64,000 nucleotides of DNA, taken from contig NZ_CP036501.1 of the NCBI RefSeq assembly GCF_026230195.1, forward strand, positions 806,001-870,000. The letters run 5' to 3'. The first letter of the stretch is position 1; the number at the start of each line of letters is the position of its first letter. Of the stretch, positions 55,956-64,000 are shown piece by piece. The notes under the pieces are model-generated. The model worked only from the letters and a program-made list of their open reading frames with translations, was not told the DNA's origin and ran no database searches. The translations under genes and the position numbers were made by a program. The stretch is from Candidatus Paraluminiphilus aquimaris. GTDB taxonomy: Bacteria > Pseudomonadota > Gammaproteobacteria > Pseudomonadales > Halieaceae.

Positions 55956-56420
55956 ATGGAATTCTTGAAACCGGATTGTCGTGCAACCCTAAGAGAGGGG
56001 CTCGACGAACTCTACCGCTTCGCGCCAGAGGTGGCAGAGGTATCTGAGCGCAAAGGCAAAAGCTTCAGAGATCACGACCTCACCCACGTGCTATTTGGTT
56101 GTGATACGTCGCTAAAAGGCGAGATTTTACTGAAGCCTTGGATCTTGTTTGGCACGACCATTACGCTTGATGAAATAAAAGCCTACCAAAGAGACCCCGA
56201 GGTTCAGCGGTTGAATCAAGAGGGTGTTGACATGCTGGGGGGGCGAATCAAAGCCTACCTATTGGCTTTTGTTTACTTTACCCCACTGTTTTTCTGGATT
56301 TGGGTTCGCCGTGTCCGGCGCATGTCAGCCAAATGGCCTCACTCGGAGGTGAGCGAGGCGATGTTAGACACACCGCTCGATGAGCTGCGAAGAACTTACA
56401 GAATTGAGCTATACCACTAA
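55956..56420 (+). CDS. Coq4-family protein
   Basis: A 154-residue protein with the Coq4 zinc motif HDxxH-x11-E exactly kept: His40, Asp41, His44 and Glu56. Residues about 96-113 are a membrane segment, near the C-terminus. Coq4 acts in ubiquinone biosynthesis (C1 decarboxylation and hydroxylation) or organises the enzyme complex; bacterial homologues are uncommon in the textbook pathway. GGGGG precedes the ATG. It is isolated, between the cytochrome operon and rpoD. Medium confidence that it acts in quinone synthesis. Confidence 0.72.
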   Translation: MEFLKPDCRATLREGLDELYRFAPEVAEVSERKGKSFRDHDLTHVLFGCDTSLKGEILLKPWILFGTTITLDEIKAYQRDPEVQRLNQEGVDMLGGRIKAYLLAFVYFTPLFFWIWVRRVRRMSAKWPHSEVSEAMLDTPLDELRRTYRIELYH

Positions 56421-56457
56421 GCTAAATGGGCTCAAGAAGGGGCGGCGCCCGCCCAAC

Positions 56458-58263
56458 TTACTCGTCTAGGAAGCTGCGCAGATAATCAGAGCGCGTGGGG
56501 TGGCGAAGCTTGCGCAACGCTTTAGCCTCGATCTGTCGTATCCGCTCTCGCGTGACATCGAACTGCTTACCCACTTCTTCAAGCGTGTGATCCGTGTTCA
56601 TGTCGATGCCGAATCGCATTCTCAACACCTTTGCTTCACGCGCTGTGAGACCGCCGAGTACTTCTCTCGTCGCCTCGGTCAAGCCTTCTTCAGTTGCCGA
56701 TTCGACGGGGCTTGCGATGGTCACGTCTTCGATGAAGTCACCAAGGCTTGAATCCTCGTCGTCACCGATCGGTGTTTCCATAGAAATAGGTTCTTTCGCG
56801 ATCTTGAGGACCTTGCGAACTTTGTCCTCGGGCATATCCATACGCTCACCCAGTTCTTCCGGCGTGGGCTCACGTCCCATTTCCTGAAGCATCTGCCGGG
56901 AAATACGGTTCAGCTTGTTGATGGTCTCAATCATGTGAACGGGGATTCGAATTGTGCGCGCCTGATCCGCGATAGATCGGGTAATTGCCTGTCGAATCCA
57001 CCATGTAGCGTACGTGGAGAACTTGTAACCGCGGCGATATTCAAATTTATCAACCGCCTTCATCAAGCCGATATTGCCTTCCTGAATAAGGTCCAGGAAT
57101 TGGAGCCCGCGATTGGTGTACTTTTTCGCAATAGAGATAACGAGGCGGAGGTTTGCCTCAACCATTTCCTTTTTCGCACGACGCGCCCGGGCTTCACCCA
57201 TGCTCATCCGGCGATTAATTTCTTTGATCTCACCCGTCTTAAGGCCCACTTCATCCTCAATCACGGCGATGCGTTTTTGCAGTCGGATGATGTCTTCGCG
57301 GTAGTTGGCAAGTCGCTCATTGACGTCTGCTTTTTTGGTCGCGCCATCAATCCAGTCGAGCTTGCTCTCGGAACCCTGGAAGCTCTTTATGAACTCCTTA
57401 CGGTCCATACGGCACTCTCTGACAACCAGCCGCATGATTTCACGCTCTGACTCACGCACAACGGCCAGTACGGCTCGGGGTGTCTCAACGAGCGGGTCGA
57501 ATACGCGGGGTGTTAACTTGAAGAACTTAAAGAGCTCACCCAGTTTCGTCATTTCTTTCTGGGCTTCTTTGCTGGTGTAGCCCTTTTCTTCAAGTACCTT
57601 TTCAGTCTTGGTGCACTGACGCTTTAATGCGGTAAAGCGCTTCTTCGCCTCGACGGGATCAGGACCCGTTTCGGTTTCTTCTGAATCGTCGCTGGCGTTG
57701 TTCGCATTCTGCTCTGCGATCTCTTGTGCTGATGGCACATGATCGGCTGGGTCAAGGTAGCCCACTAATATGTCAGACAGCTTTCGTTCTTCTCTCGCTA
57801 CCGCGTCATATTCGTCGGCGAGCCTTCGTGCAATGCGAGGATAAAACGCCAGCGCGGCCATCAACTCGCGAATACCTTCTTCGATGCGCTTGGCAATAAC
57901 AATCTCGCCCTCGCGCGTTAGAAGCTCAACCGTTCCCATCTCCCGCATGTACATGCGCACGGGATCTGTCGTTCTGCCGGCCTCGTTCTCAACCGCTGCC
58001 AAGGCAGCGGCTGCTTCGGCTGCTGCGATTTCATCTGCTGAGCGATCTCCCTCAGTGAGGATTAACTCATCGGCATCAGGGGCTTGCTCAAAGACTTGTA
58101 TGCCCATGTCGTTAATCATCTGAATGATGTCTTCGACTTGATCGGGCTCAGAAATGTCCTGCGGGAGGTGATCGTTCACCTCTGCGTAAGTCAGATAGCC
58201 TTGTTCTTTGCCCTTGGCAATTAATTGCTTCAAGAGCGATTGTTGTTGTAGCGAATCAGACAT
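56458..58263 (-). CDS. rpoD: RNA polymerase sigma-70 factor
   Basis: A 601-residue housekeeping sigma factor. Region 1.1 is at the N-terminus, region 1.2 starts at [11 protein letters not shown], the non-conserved insert is followed by regions 2 ([34 protein letters not shown]), 3 and 4.2 ([27 protein letters not shown]). The start at 58263 (MSDSLQQQ) fits RpoD better than the longer frame to 58308. It closes the rpsU-yqeY-dnaG-rpoD macromolecular synthesis operon. Confidence 0.97.
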   Translation of the reverse strand: MSDSLQQQSLLKQLIAKGKEQGYLTYAEVNDHLPQDISEPDQVEDIIQMINDMGIQVFEQAPDADELILTEGDRSADEIAAAEAAAALAAVENEAGRTTDPVRMYMREMGTVELLTREGEIVIAKRIEEGIRELMAALAFYPRIARRLADEYDAVAREERKLSDILVGYLDPADHVPSAQEIAEQNANNASDDSEETETGPDPVEAKKRFTALKRQCTKTEKVLEEKGYTSKEAQKEMTKLGELFKFFKLTPRVFDPLVETPRAVLAVVRESEREIMRLVVRECRMDRKEFIKSFQGSESKLDWIDGATKKADVNERLANYREDIIRLQKRIAVIEDEVGLKTGEIKEINRRMSMGEARARRAKKEMVEANLRLVISIAKKYTNRGLQFLDLIQEGNIGLMKAVDKFEYRRGYKFSTYATWWIRQAITRSIADQARTIRIPVHMIETINKLNRISRQMLQEMGREPTPEELGERMDMPEDKVRKVLKIAKEPISMETPIGDDEDSSLGDFIEDVTIASPVESATEEGLTEATREVLGGLTAREAKVLRMRFGIDMNTDHTLEEVGKQFDVTRERIRQIEAKALRKLRHPTRSDYLRSFLDE

Positions 58264-58307
58264 GAAAGGATCCGGAGTAGAGACGGTCGGAAAAAATTTA
58301 GCGGGCA

Positions 58308-58342
58308 ATTATAGTGCTCGCAGGTCTAATAAGCCATGTCAA
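58308..58342 (-). promoter_or_regulatory. Perfect -10 and -35 hexamers with 23-base spacing upstream of rpoD
   Basis: On the minus strand, TTGACA (58337-58342) and TATAAT (58308-58313) are both exact consensus but 23 bases apart, six more than optimal. The -10 box may work alone or with another -35. It would let rpoD be made independently of the dnaG transcript. Confidence 0.4.
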
Positions 58343-58404
58343 AACTCGGACTTTGGCGTATTTATGCAATTTTGACGAATCCGTCGTTTCTGGTGAGTTG
58401 CGCG

Positions 58405-60273
58405 TCAGTCTCTGCCAGAAAGCTGTCGTATTTCAGTTGTTAGCGATACGAGCTCGCGCTTTTGCTCGTTATTGAGCTCGGTGTAACTCACCGATTTGAG
58501 CTCATGAGCACGTGTACGCAACAAAGCAACACGCCGATCTCTCGATAATTTATTCAACAGGGCAACGAGGTGCTCGTTGATCTCTTGTTCTGTATCGATG
58601 ACTTCTTTGGCGGCGGCCGCGCTTAAGGCTTCTCCTTCTTCGGTATTGGTCCAGTACCCGAGCAGTGCCGCTGTACTCATGTCGGGTGTCTCTTGTACCA
58701 GCGCCACAACGTCTCTCAGTAAGTTGGCGGTTCGATCTGAGTTGTCGGGGAGCATTTCGTCTGCCACCAGAAGCGCGGCGGGCGGATGAAGTGCTATTAA
58801 GCCCAGTGCCCGCATTAATACGTTGTCGTTAAATCCCGAGTCTGGGGAGCGCAAGGCCGATGAATCGGCGTGAGCGCCTGTGTCTTGGAAACCCTCTGCA
58901 AACTGGTCGTAATCATCCTCAAAGTGGGGCGGTGCGCCATCGCTTTCCTCATGAAAATCGGGCGCCGTGCTCTCGGATTTTTCCTGCACTTCGCGCAAGC
59001 GCCGAAGGCTATCGACGTCCATATCGGTCCGCTCGGCTAGCGACTTGAACAGTAATGTTTTAAATACGCCATCCGGGATTTGGTTGAGGTAGGGTGCCAC
59101 CAACTTTGAGAGCCTTGCTTTTCCGTCCATCGTGGCGAGGTCGATGCCCAGTCCCATTTGCTCAAACAGGAAGGTTTCGAGCGGCGCAGCCGTATCAAAT
59201 AGGTGCTCCAGATGCTGTGCGCCTTTATTTCGAACTACGGTATCGGGGTCTTCGCCCTCGGGTAGGAACAAAAATTTAACCTGTCGACCGTCTTCCATCA
59301 TCGGTAGTGCAGCTTCCATTCCCCGAAAGGCCGCTTTTCGGCCCGCTTCGTCACCGTCAAAGCAAAAGACGACTTGTTCGACACGACGGAATAACGTTTC
59401 TAAGTGGGGCTTACCGACTGAGGTTCCCAGCGTTGCGACCGCGTAATGAATGCCAAACTGCGCCAAGGCGATAACGTCCATGTAGCCTTCGACAACAACA
59501 ATGCGGTTCAAGTTTTTTGAGAACTTACGGATATGGTGGAGTCCATAAAGCTCATGTGATTTGGAAAACAGGGGGGTTTCGGGTGAGTTTAAGTATTTGG
59601 GCTTGCCGTCGCCCAACACCCTGCCGCCCATGGCAATGACTTTGCCGCGCTGATTCACAATGGGAAAAATTACACGATCTCTAAACCGGTCGTATTTTCG
59701 ACCTTTGTCGTTTTCAATGAGTAGGCCGACCGTTAACGCATGCTCAATACTTTCCTCGTCAGCAAGCGTTTGCATCAGGTTGTCCCAACCCTCGGGGGCA
59801 AAGCCAAGCCGAAAATCCCGCGCAATCTCACCCGATAACCCGCGGCGCTTGAGATAGTCCACTACGCTCTTGCGGTCCTTATGTTGGCGCAAGAACCCTT
59901 CATAGAGCTTTGTGGCGCGCTCCATCGATTCATAAAGTGGCTTTTGGTTATCCACTTGCGGTGCGTTATCGGCCTCCTCGGGAGGCATTTCAATTCCGGC
60001 TGAGTGAGCAAGTAGCTCGATGGCTTCTCTGAAGTCCATTCGCTCGTATTCCATGATGAATCCGAGCGCGTTACCACCGGCCCCACAGCCGAAGCAATAA
60101 TAAAATTGCTTGTCTGGGTTGACGGAAAAGGAAGGGGTCTTTTCTTGGTGGAAAGGGCAGCAGGCTGAATAGTTTTTACCGGCCTTTTTAAGCTTCACAC
60201 GACGATCCACAACATCGACGATGTCAGTTCGATCGAGGACTTGGTCTATGAATGCCTGTGGAAGTCGGGCCAT
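58405..60273 (-). CDS. dnaG: DNA primase
   Basis: A 622-residue primase. The zinc-binding domain is at the N-terminus (Cys39, His42, Cys60 and Cys63), followed by the RNA-polymerase/TOPRIM core (VVVEGYMDVIALAQ, then FCFDGDEAGRKAA with the metal-binding Asp residues) and a C-terminal DnaB-interacting region (about 470-622). Lays down RNA primers at the replication fork. Confidence 0.97.
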   Translation of the reverse strand: MARLPQAFIDQVLDRTDIVDVVDRRVKLKKAGKNYSACCPFHQEKTPSFSVNPDKQFYYCFGCGAGGNALGFIMEYERMDFREAIELLAHSAGIEMPPEEADNAPQVDNQKPLYESMERATKLYEGFLRQHKDRKSVVDYLKRRGLSGEIARDFRLGFAPEGWDNLMQTLADEESIEHALTVGLLIENDKGRKYDRFRDRVIFPIVNQRGKVIAMGGRVLGDGKPKYLNSPETPLFSKSHELYGLHHIRKFSKNLNRIVVVEGYMDVIALAQFGIHYAVATLGTSVGKPHLETLFRRVEQVVFCFDGDEAGRKAAFRGMEAALPMMEDGRQVKFLFLPEGEDPDTVVRNKGAQHLEHLFDTAAPLETFLFEQMGLGIDLATMDGKARLSKLVAPYLNQIPDGVFKTLLFKSLAERTDMDVDSLRRLREVQEKSESTAPDFHEESDGAPPHFEDDYDQFAEGFQDTGAHADSSALRSPDSGFNDNVLMRALGLIALHPPAALLVADEMLPDNSDRTANLLRDVVALVQETPDMSTAALLGYWTNTEEGEALSAAAAKEVIDTEQEINEHLVALLNKLSRDRRVALLRTRAHELKSVSYTELNNEQKRELVSLTTEIRQLSGRD

Positions 60274-60295
60274 ATTTGGCAGCCTAAGCCGTTGC

Positions 60296-60754
60296 TCAAG
60301 CCGTCAGTTTAGCCTTAACAATCTTGGAAACGGCACCCATATCTGCACGGCCTTGCAGTTTAGGTTTGATAACGCCCATTAATGAGCCCATTGCAGCCAT
60401 ACCTGTTGCATCTATGCCTGCTAGTGCCTCGTCAATAATTACAACGATTTCGGCTTCGCTAAGCTGCTGTGGAAGGAATTCTTGAATAACGGCGATTTCG
60501 GCCAGTTCGATAGCGGCCAACTCATCGCGACCCGCGTTTTGAAACTGTGTTACTGAATCGCGGCGCTGCTTGACCATCTTATCCATGATGGCCAAGGCGC
60601 GGGGGTCGTCGATTTCGATTCGCTCATCGACTTCAACGCGCTTAAATTCTGCCTGGATAAGCCGGATGGTTGAGAGACGTGCCTTCTCGCGCGCTTTCAT
60701 CGCCGCCTTCATGGCAGCTTTGATTGTAGCGACTAGACTTTCGGCTTCGGACAT
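60296..60754 (-). CDS. GatB/YqeY domain protein
   Basis: A 152-residue YqeY protein with KARLSTIRLIQAEFKRVEVD and the C-terminal helical domain AMGSLMGVIKPKLQGRADMGAVSKIVKAKL, as in the tail of GatB. The family is thought to bind tRNA-like substrates, but its role is not settled. It lies between rpsU and dnaG, its usual place in many gammaproteobacteria, and is probably part of the operon. Confidence 0.9.
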   Translation of the reverse strand: MSEAESLVATIKAAMKAAMKAREKARLSTIRLIQAEFKRVEVDERIEIDDPRALAIMDKMVKQRRDSVTQFQNAGRDELAAIELAEIAVIQEFLPQQLSEAEIVVIIDEALAGIDATGMAAMGSLMGVIKPKLQGRADMGAVSKIVKAKLTA

Positions 60755-60772
60755 CTCGCGACCCCGTGGGAA

Positions 60773-60988
60773 TTAATACAGACGCTGACGCTTGCGGTTT
60801 TCCCGAGACATTTTCTTGAGATGGCGCTTAACAGCGGCAGCAGCGGCGCGCTTACGCACAGTCGTTGGCTTCTCGTAGTGTTCGCGCTTACGCACTTCTG
60901 CAAGTAGCCCTGCTTTCTCGCATGAGCGCTTGAAACGGCGCAGGGCAACGTCAAAGGGCTCGTTTTCTTTTACCTTAACTGAAGGCAT
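60773..60988 (-). CDS. rpsU: 30S ribosomal protein S21
   Basis: A 71-residue S21 with the expected [21 protein letters not shown] start and basic [18 protein letters not shown] tail. AGGAAG precedes the ATG. First gene of the rpsU-yqeY-dnaG-rpoD operon. Confidence 0.98.
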   Translation of the reverse strand: MPSVKVKENEPFDVALRRFKRSCEKAGLLAEVRKREHYEKPTTVRKRAAAAAVKRHLKKMSRENRKRQRLY

Positions 60989-61014
60989 TCAAATCTTCCT
61001 GTCTAACTGAGGGC

Positions 61015-61073
61015 GCAAAAACGCCGCACTAAAAATAAGGGCGCGCAGTATAGGTAGGGGAGCGGCGTTTTGC
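61015..61073. repeat. 12-bp inverted repeat spanning the rpsU promoter
   Basis: GCAAAAACGCCGC (61015-61027) and GCGGCGTTTTGC (61062-61073) are inverted copies with one bulged base and a 34-base spacer. The right arm overlaps the rpsU -35 box and spacer; the left arm lies in the transcribed leader. Confidence 0.6.
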
Positions 61074-61075
61074 AA
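61047..61075 (-). promoter_or_regulatory. Sigma-70 promoter of rpsU
   Basis: On the minus strand, TTGCAA (61070-61075), a 17-base spacer and TATACT (61047-61052, five of six matching the consensus) lie about 60 bases before the rpsU start codon. Confidence 0.65.
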
Positions 61076-61122
61076 AGGCTAACAACGTGCTAAGTTCCAG
61101 ATTTTTCCAAGGATGCCCCGAT

Positions 61123-62175
61123 TTGCGAGTATTAGGCATAGAAACGAGCTGCGATGAGACGGGGGTTGCCCTCTACGATACTGAGCGAGGGTTGCTTGCC
61201 GATGCCCTGTATTCGCAGATCGCGGTCCATGCCGAATACGGTGGCGTGGTTCCTGAGTTGGCTTCACGCGACCATATACGCAAGACCTTACCGTTAGTGG
61301 ATGAGGTGATAAAAACTGCTGGATTGGTTAAGCAGGATATCGATGCGGTTGCCTATACCTCTGGGCCGGGACTCTTAGGCGCCTTAATCGTGGGTGCAAC
61401 GATGGCAAGGTCGATAGCTGCGGGCCTCGGCGTGCCATCACTCGGTATACATCATATGGAAGGGCATCTCATGGCGCCGCTATTGTCCGATGAGCCGCCT
61501 GATTACCCCTTTGTGGCACTTTTGGTGTCCGGAGGGCACACGCAGCTAATCCGTGCCAACGCGTTCGGCGATTACTGCTTACTTGGTGAGTCGTTAGATG
61601 ATGCGGCTGGTGAGGCCTTCGACAAGACGGCTAAGCTCCTGGGATTGCCTTATCCCGGTGGGCCGCAGGTGGCGCGGCTTGCTGAGCAGGGAAATCCGGA
61701 TCGCTTTTCATTTCCGCGGCCTATGGTTAAACACCCGGGGCTGGATTTCAGTTTCTCGGGATTAAAAACCCACGTTGGTACCTGCATACGCGATCTGAGT
61801 TCGGAGGGCGCCTTGAGTCCTAAAGACAAAGCGGATGTCGCGCGCTGCTTCGAAGAGGCGGTCGTGGATACGTTGGTGATCAAGTGCAAACGTGCGCTTA
61901 AGCAAGAGAATGTCCGTACCCTCGTTATGGCGGGAGGCGTGAGCGCTAACAAAAGATTGCGAGAGCGACTGCAGAGCGCCCTCGGGCAATTGGGTGCAGA
62001 GGTGCTCTATCCTGAGCCCAAGCTGTGTACTGACAACGGCGCGATGATTGCCTTTGCCGGTGCCTTGAGACTCGCTGCGGGAGAAAGCGATCCCGACGCA
62101 CCCGAAGTGCGAGCGAGATGGCCCATTACCGAGCTGGAGCCTCCGACGGCGTCCAAAAAAGGGAACCAATTATGA
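61123..62175 (+). CDS. tsaD: tRNA threonylcarbamoyladenosine synthase subunit
   Basis: A 350-residue TsaD (Gcp/YgjD). A TTG start at 61123, preceded by AAGGA nine bases upstream, gives the exact family N-terminus [13 protein letters not shown]; the ATG at 61087 would add twelve unconserved residues. The metal-binding HHMEGH and the VSGGHTQL nucleotide segments are present. It makes the t6A modification of ANN-decoding tRNAs. Divergent from rpsU; its stop overlaps folB in an ATGA junction. Confidence 0.96.
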   Translation: MRVLGIETSCDETGVALYDTERGLLADALYSQIAVHAEYGGVVPELASRDHIRKTLPLVDEVIKTAGLVKQDIDAVAYTSGPGLLGALIVGATMARSIAAGLGVPSLGIHHMEGHLMAPLLSDEPPDYPFVALLVSGGHTQLIRANAFGDYCLLGESLDDAAGEAFDKTAKLLGLPYPGGPQVARLAEQGNPDRFSFPRPMVKHPGLDFSFSGLKTHVGTCIRDLSSEGALSPKDKADVARCFEEAVVDTLVIKCKRALKQENVRTLVMAGGVSANKRLRERLQSALGQLGAEVLYPEPKLCTDNGAMIAFAGALRLAAGESDPDAPEVRARWPITELEPPTASKKGNQL

Positions 62176-62543
62176 AGGGGGTGGTGACAATTAAGGGGCT
62201 AGAGCCTGAGGCGGTCATTGGGTGTTACGACTGGGAGCGCGAGATCAAACAGCGGTTAATTATTGATCTGGCCATGACGACAGATTTCGCGGCCGCGGCA
62301 AAAAGCGATGACTTACCCGATGCACTCGACTACGCGGCAATCTCGCAGCAAGTCATCTCCTTTGTAGAGCAGACAGAGTTTCAGCTACTCGAAGCGTTGT
62401 CGGCGGCGATTGCTACTGAGATTTTCCAGTCTTGGCCAGTCTCTGAGTTGCGCATTGATATTGATAAACCCAATGCGGTGCCCGCAGCGGCGTCTGTCGG
62501 TGTGTCGCTGAACGTCAATCGAGCGCAATGTTTGAGAGATTGA
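62172..62543 (+). CDS. folB: Dihydroneopterin aldolase
   Basis: A 123-residue FolB with [23 protein letters not shown] at the N-terminus (the conserved Glu and Tyr of the family) and the catalytic Lys region INPD-like [10 protein letters not shown] near the end. It makes 6-hydroxymethyl-dihydropterin for folate. Start at 62172 is coupled to tsaD by ATGA overlap. Short GATTGA repeats occur over its stop codon. Confidence 0.92.
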   Translation: MKGVVTIKGLEPEAVIGCYDWEREIKQRLIIDLAMTTDFAAAAKSDDLPDALDYAAISQQVISFVEQTEFQLLEALSAAIATEIFQSWPVSELRIDIDKPNAVPAAASVGVSLNVNRAQCLRD

Positions 62544-62644
62544 GATTGAGATTGCGAGGGCGTGACATGCTGAGTTGCCAGGCGTCATCAGACGCGATTT
62601 CTTCCTGCCCCTGCCGCGAATTGTGTCGCCACGCGAGATTCATG

Positions 62645-63742
62645 TCAGAAAAGATGTTTTGTCGCGTCGACACGCTCTTTTTGAATCGCTAACTTTACGT
62701 CTTTGCCTGTCAGTCCTTGAGCGGCGAACGCTTTTCCGCCAATCGATGCAGCGATAGTTCGTATCGTCTGGATTCGCAAAATATCGGCGGCCTCAAATCG
62801 GGTATCTATGCAGTCGATTACATCTAACACTGCCTCGAAAAGCGACCCCTGACGAAACGCATCTAACCGATCGAGTAAGTCCAATGCATCGGACGCTGAC
62901 CGAGGTTTTTCTCGTAACAATAGGTCTGCGGTAAGCCTCGATATGGCCAAATGCCGTTTAGGGATAACGGCGCGATGCGCAAGCTCAAGCGAAAAGTCAT
63001 CAGCGGTAAGCACCGCCCAGCGACGCAAACTATCGCCAAACTGATTTCGCACAGAGGCGAGCCGCTCGATCGCCTTTTGACTGAGGGTAAATGGGTACAT
63101 AGGAGTATCCAGTCCCAGCGAATGCAAGAGGCTAAAGAAAACCTCTGGATGTCGCTCAGTCAGTGCACGTTCAGTCTCTCGCCATAAGCGATCTGGGGCG
63201 AGCTCCGCGAGTTCTCCTCTCTTCACCATTAACCCCATGAGGTCCATGGTTTCGTCTGCCACTTCGAATCGCAGATGATGATACCGAGCGGCGAAACGAC
63301 ATACTCTCAATACCCTCAAGGGGTCTTCTATGAAACTGTCTGAAACGTGACGCAGTCTTCGCGCGCGTAAATCCTTTTCACCACCGTACGGATCGATGAG
63401 CTCGCCTTGTGCTGAGCGGGCCATTGCATTGATGGTTAAGTCCCTGCGCCGGAGATCCTCTTCGAGTGTCACTGTGGGATCTGCGTGCACAGTGAAGCCG
63501 TTGTATCCTCTCCCGACCTTGCGCTCCGTCCGGGCTAGCGCGTACTCCTCACCGGTTGTTGGGTGAAGAAACACGGGGAAGTCGTTGCCAACTTGTTTGA
63601 AGCCTGCATTTAACAGGTCATCGGGGTTGGCGCCAACAACGACCCAGTCAACTTCATCAAAAGCATAGCCCAAGAGCTCATCGCGAACGGCACCCCCGAC
63701 TCTGAGTATGTCGATATCCTCCTTGAAGGATAAGACGCTCAT
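62645..63742 (-). CDS. cca: tRNA nucleotidyltransferase (CCA-adding)
   Basis: A 365-residue class II enzyme: [11 protein letters not shown] and the metal motif [10 protein letters not shown] at the N-terminus, [10 protein letters not shown], and [15 protein letters not shown]. It lacks the C-terminal HD phosphohydrolase domain of the Escherichia coli protein, which fits its shorter length. The ATG at 63742 overlaps the apaH stop (ATGA), so the frame's extension to 63811 is not used. Adds or repairs the CCA end of tRNAs. Confidence 0.93.
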   Translation of the reverse strand: MSVLSFKEDIDILRVGGAVRDELLGYAFDEVDWVVVGANPDDLLNAGFKQVGNDFPVFLHPTTGEEYALARTERKVGRGYNGFTVHADPTVTLEEDLRRRDLTINAMARSAQGELIDPYGGEKDLRARRLRHVSDSFIEDPLRVLRVCRFAARYHHLRFEVADETMDLMGLMVKRGELAELAPDRLWRETERALTERHPEVFFSLLHSLGLDTPMYPFTLSQKAIERLASVRNQFGDSLRRWAVLTADDFSLELAHRAVIPKRHLAISRLTADLLLREKPRSASDALDLLDRLDAFRQGSLFEAVLDVIDCIDTRFEAADILRIQTIRTIAASIGGKAFAAQGLTGKDVKLAIQKERVDATKHLF

Positions 63743-64000
63743 TTGCACCGACACCTGTGCAAGGTGCGTGCATCCAGATCGAGCATTGTCATCTTGTTGC
63801 CCCAAACACATCCGGTATCCAGAGCTATGGCATTGGGGGAATCTGTCACCCCTTCAAGCGACGCCCAATGACCAAATATAATAGTGTCTGCGGCGGCTCG
63901 ACGTTCTTCGTGAGAGAACCAAGGTGCCACTTTCTTTCCTTTGAGCGCATCTGTTTTGGGTTTAGGGCCTTTGTTGATTAAGTCGAGCTTGCCCTTTTTG
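63739..64000 (-). CDS. apaH: Symmetrical Ap4A hydrolase, C-terminal part (cut by the window)
   Basis: The open frame runs off the right edge at 64000, so the N-terminal two thirds are missing. The visible 86 residues contain [23 protein letters not shown] and [19 protein letters not shown], the C-terminal metal and substrate motifs of ApaH. It splits Ap4A into two ADP. Translationally coupled to cca. Confidence 0.92.
   Translation of the reverse strand, partial: KKGKLDLINKGPKPKTDALKGKKVAPWFSHEERRAAADTIIFGHWASLEGVTDSPNAIALDTGCVWGNKMTMLDLDARTLHRCRCK

Overview
The window reads as a chromosomal segment of a marine gammaproteobacterium, most likely of the OM60/NOR5 type (Halieaceae or a relative). 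This is an inference from several features: the conserved rpsU-yqeY-dnaG-rpoD block beside tsaD-folB and apaH-cca, a DUF3094-type protein, two large TonB-dependent receptors, a formylglycine sulfatase, many acyl-CoA and flavin enzymes, and a protein resembling the ferredoxin-dependent vinyl reductase BciB of bacteriochlorophyll-making bacteria. No plasmid, prophage, insertion sequence or CRISPR array was seen. Genes are densely packed on both strands.

Layout. 1-5.2 kb: small membrane and unknown proteins, a TerB-like protein, and a convergent degenerate sensor kinase and response regulator. 5.3-12 kb: divergent puuB/puuA for gamma-glutamyl-polyamine catabolism, then small unknowns, a shikimate-kinase-type kinase, an orphan gcvT and an HNH nuclease. 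12-21 kb: a TonB-dependent receptor with a clear terminator, a threonine aldolase, an FAH-family enzyme, a sulfatase, an SDR, an MFS transporter and a thioredoxin-type arsenate reductase. 21-38 kb: catabolic genes including putA, a crotonase, a desaturase, a glutamate-type dehydrogenase, an iodotyrosine-deiodinase-like nitroreductase, two HCCA-isomerase-like proteins, a FadH-like reductase, a GST, a class V aminotransferase, an acyl-CoA ligase and a Nudix hydrolase. 38-45 kb: a second TonB-dependent receptor bracketed by two TPR proteins, each ending in an Fe(II)/2-oxoglutarate oxygenase domain. 45-49.5 kb: a secreted amidohydrolase, an NAD(P)-binding protein, a CAU-anticodon tRNA with an extra copy of its 3' end 120 bp away, and a lipoprotein. 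49.4-56 kb: an old-yellow-enzyme homologue, a thioesterase, and a translationally coupled four-gene redox operon (cytochrome c4-like, MauG-like di-haem peroxidase, parallel beta-helix/cytochrome c fusion, FrhB/BciB-like iron-sulfur flavoprotein). 56-64 kb: a Coq4-family protein and the housekeeping block.

Functionally the window describes a heterotroph that uses amino acids (proline, glutamate, threonine, glycine, serine/glyoxylate), polyamines, fatty acids and probably sulfated or aromatic/halogenated compounds. The parts that stand out as candidate undescribed systems are the cytochrome/beta-helix/FrhB operon (51.4-55.8 kb) and the receptor with two TPR-oxygenases (38.3-44.8 kb).
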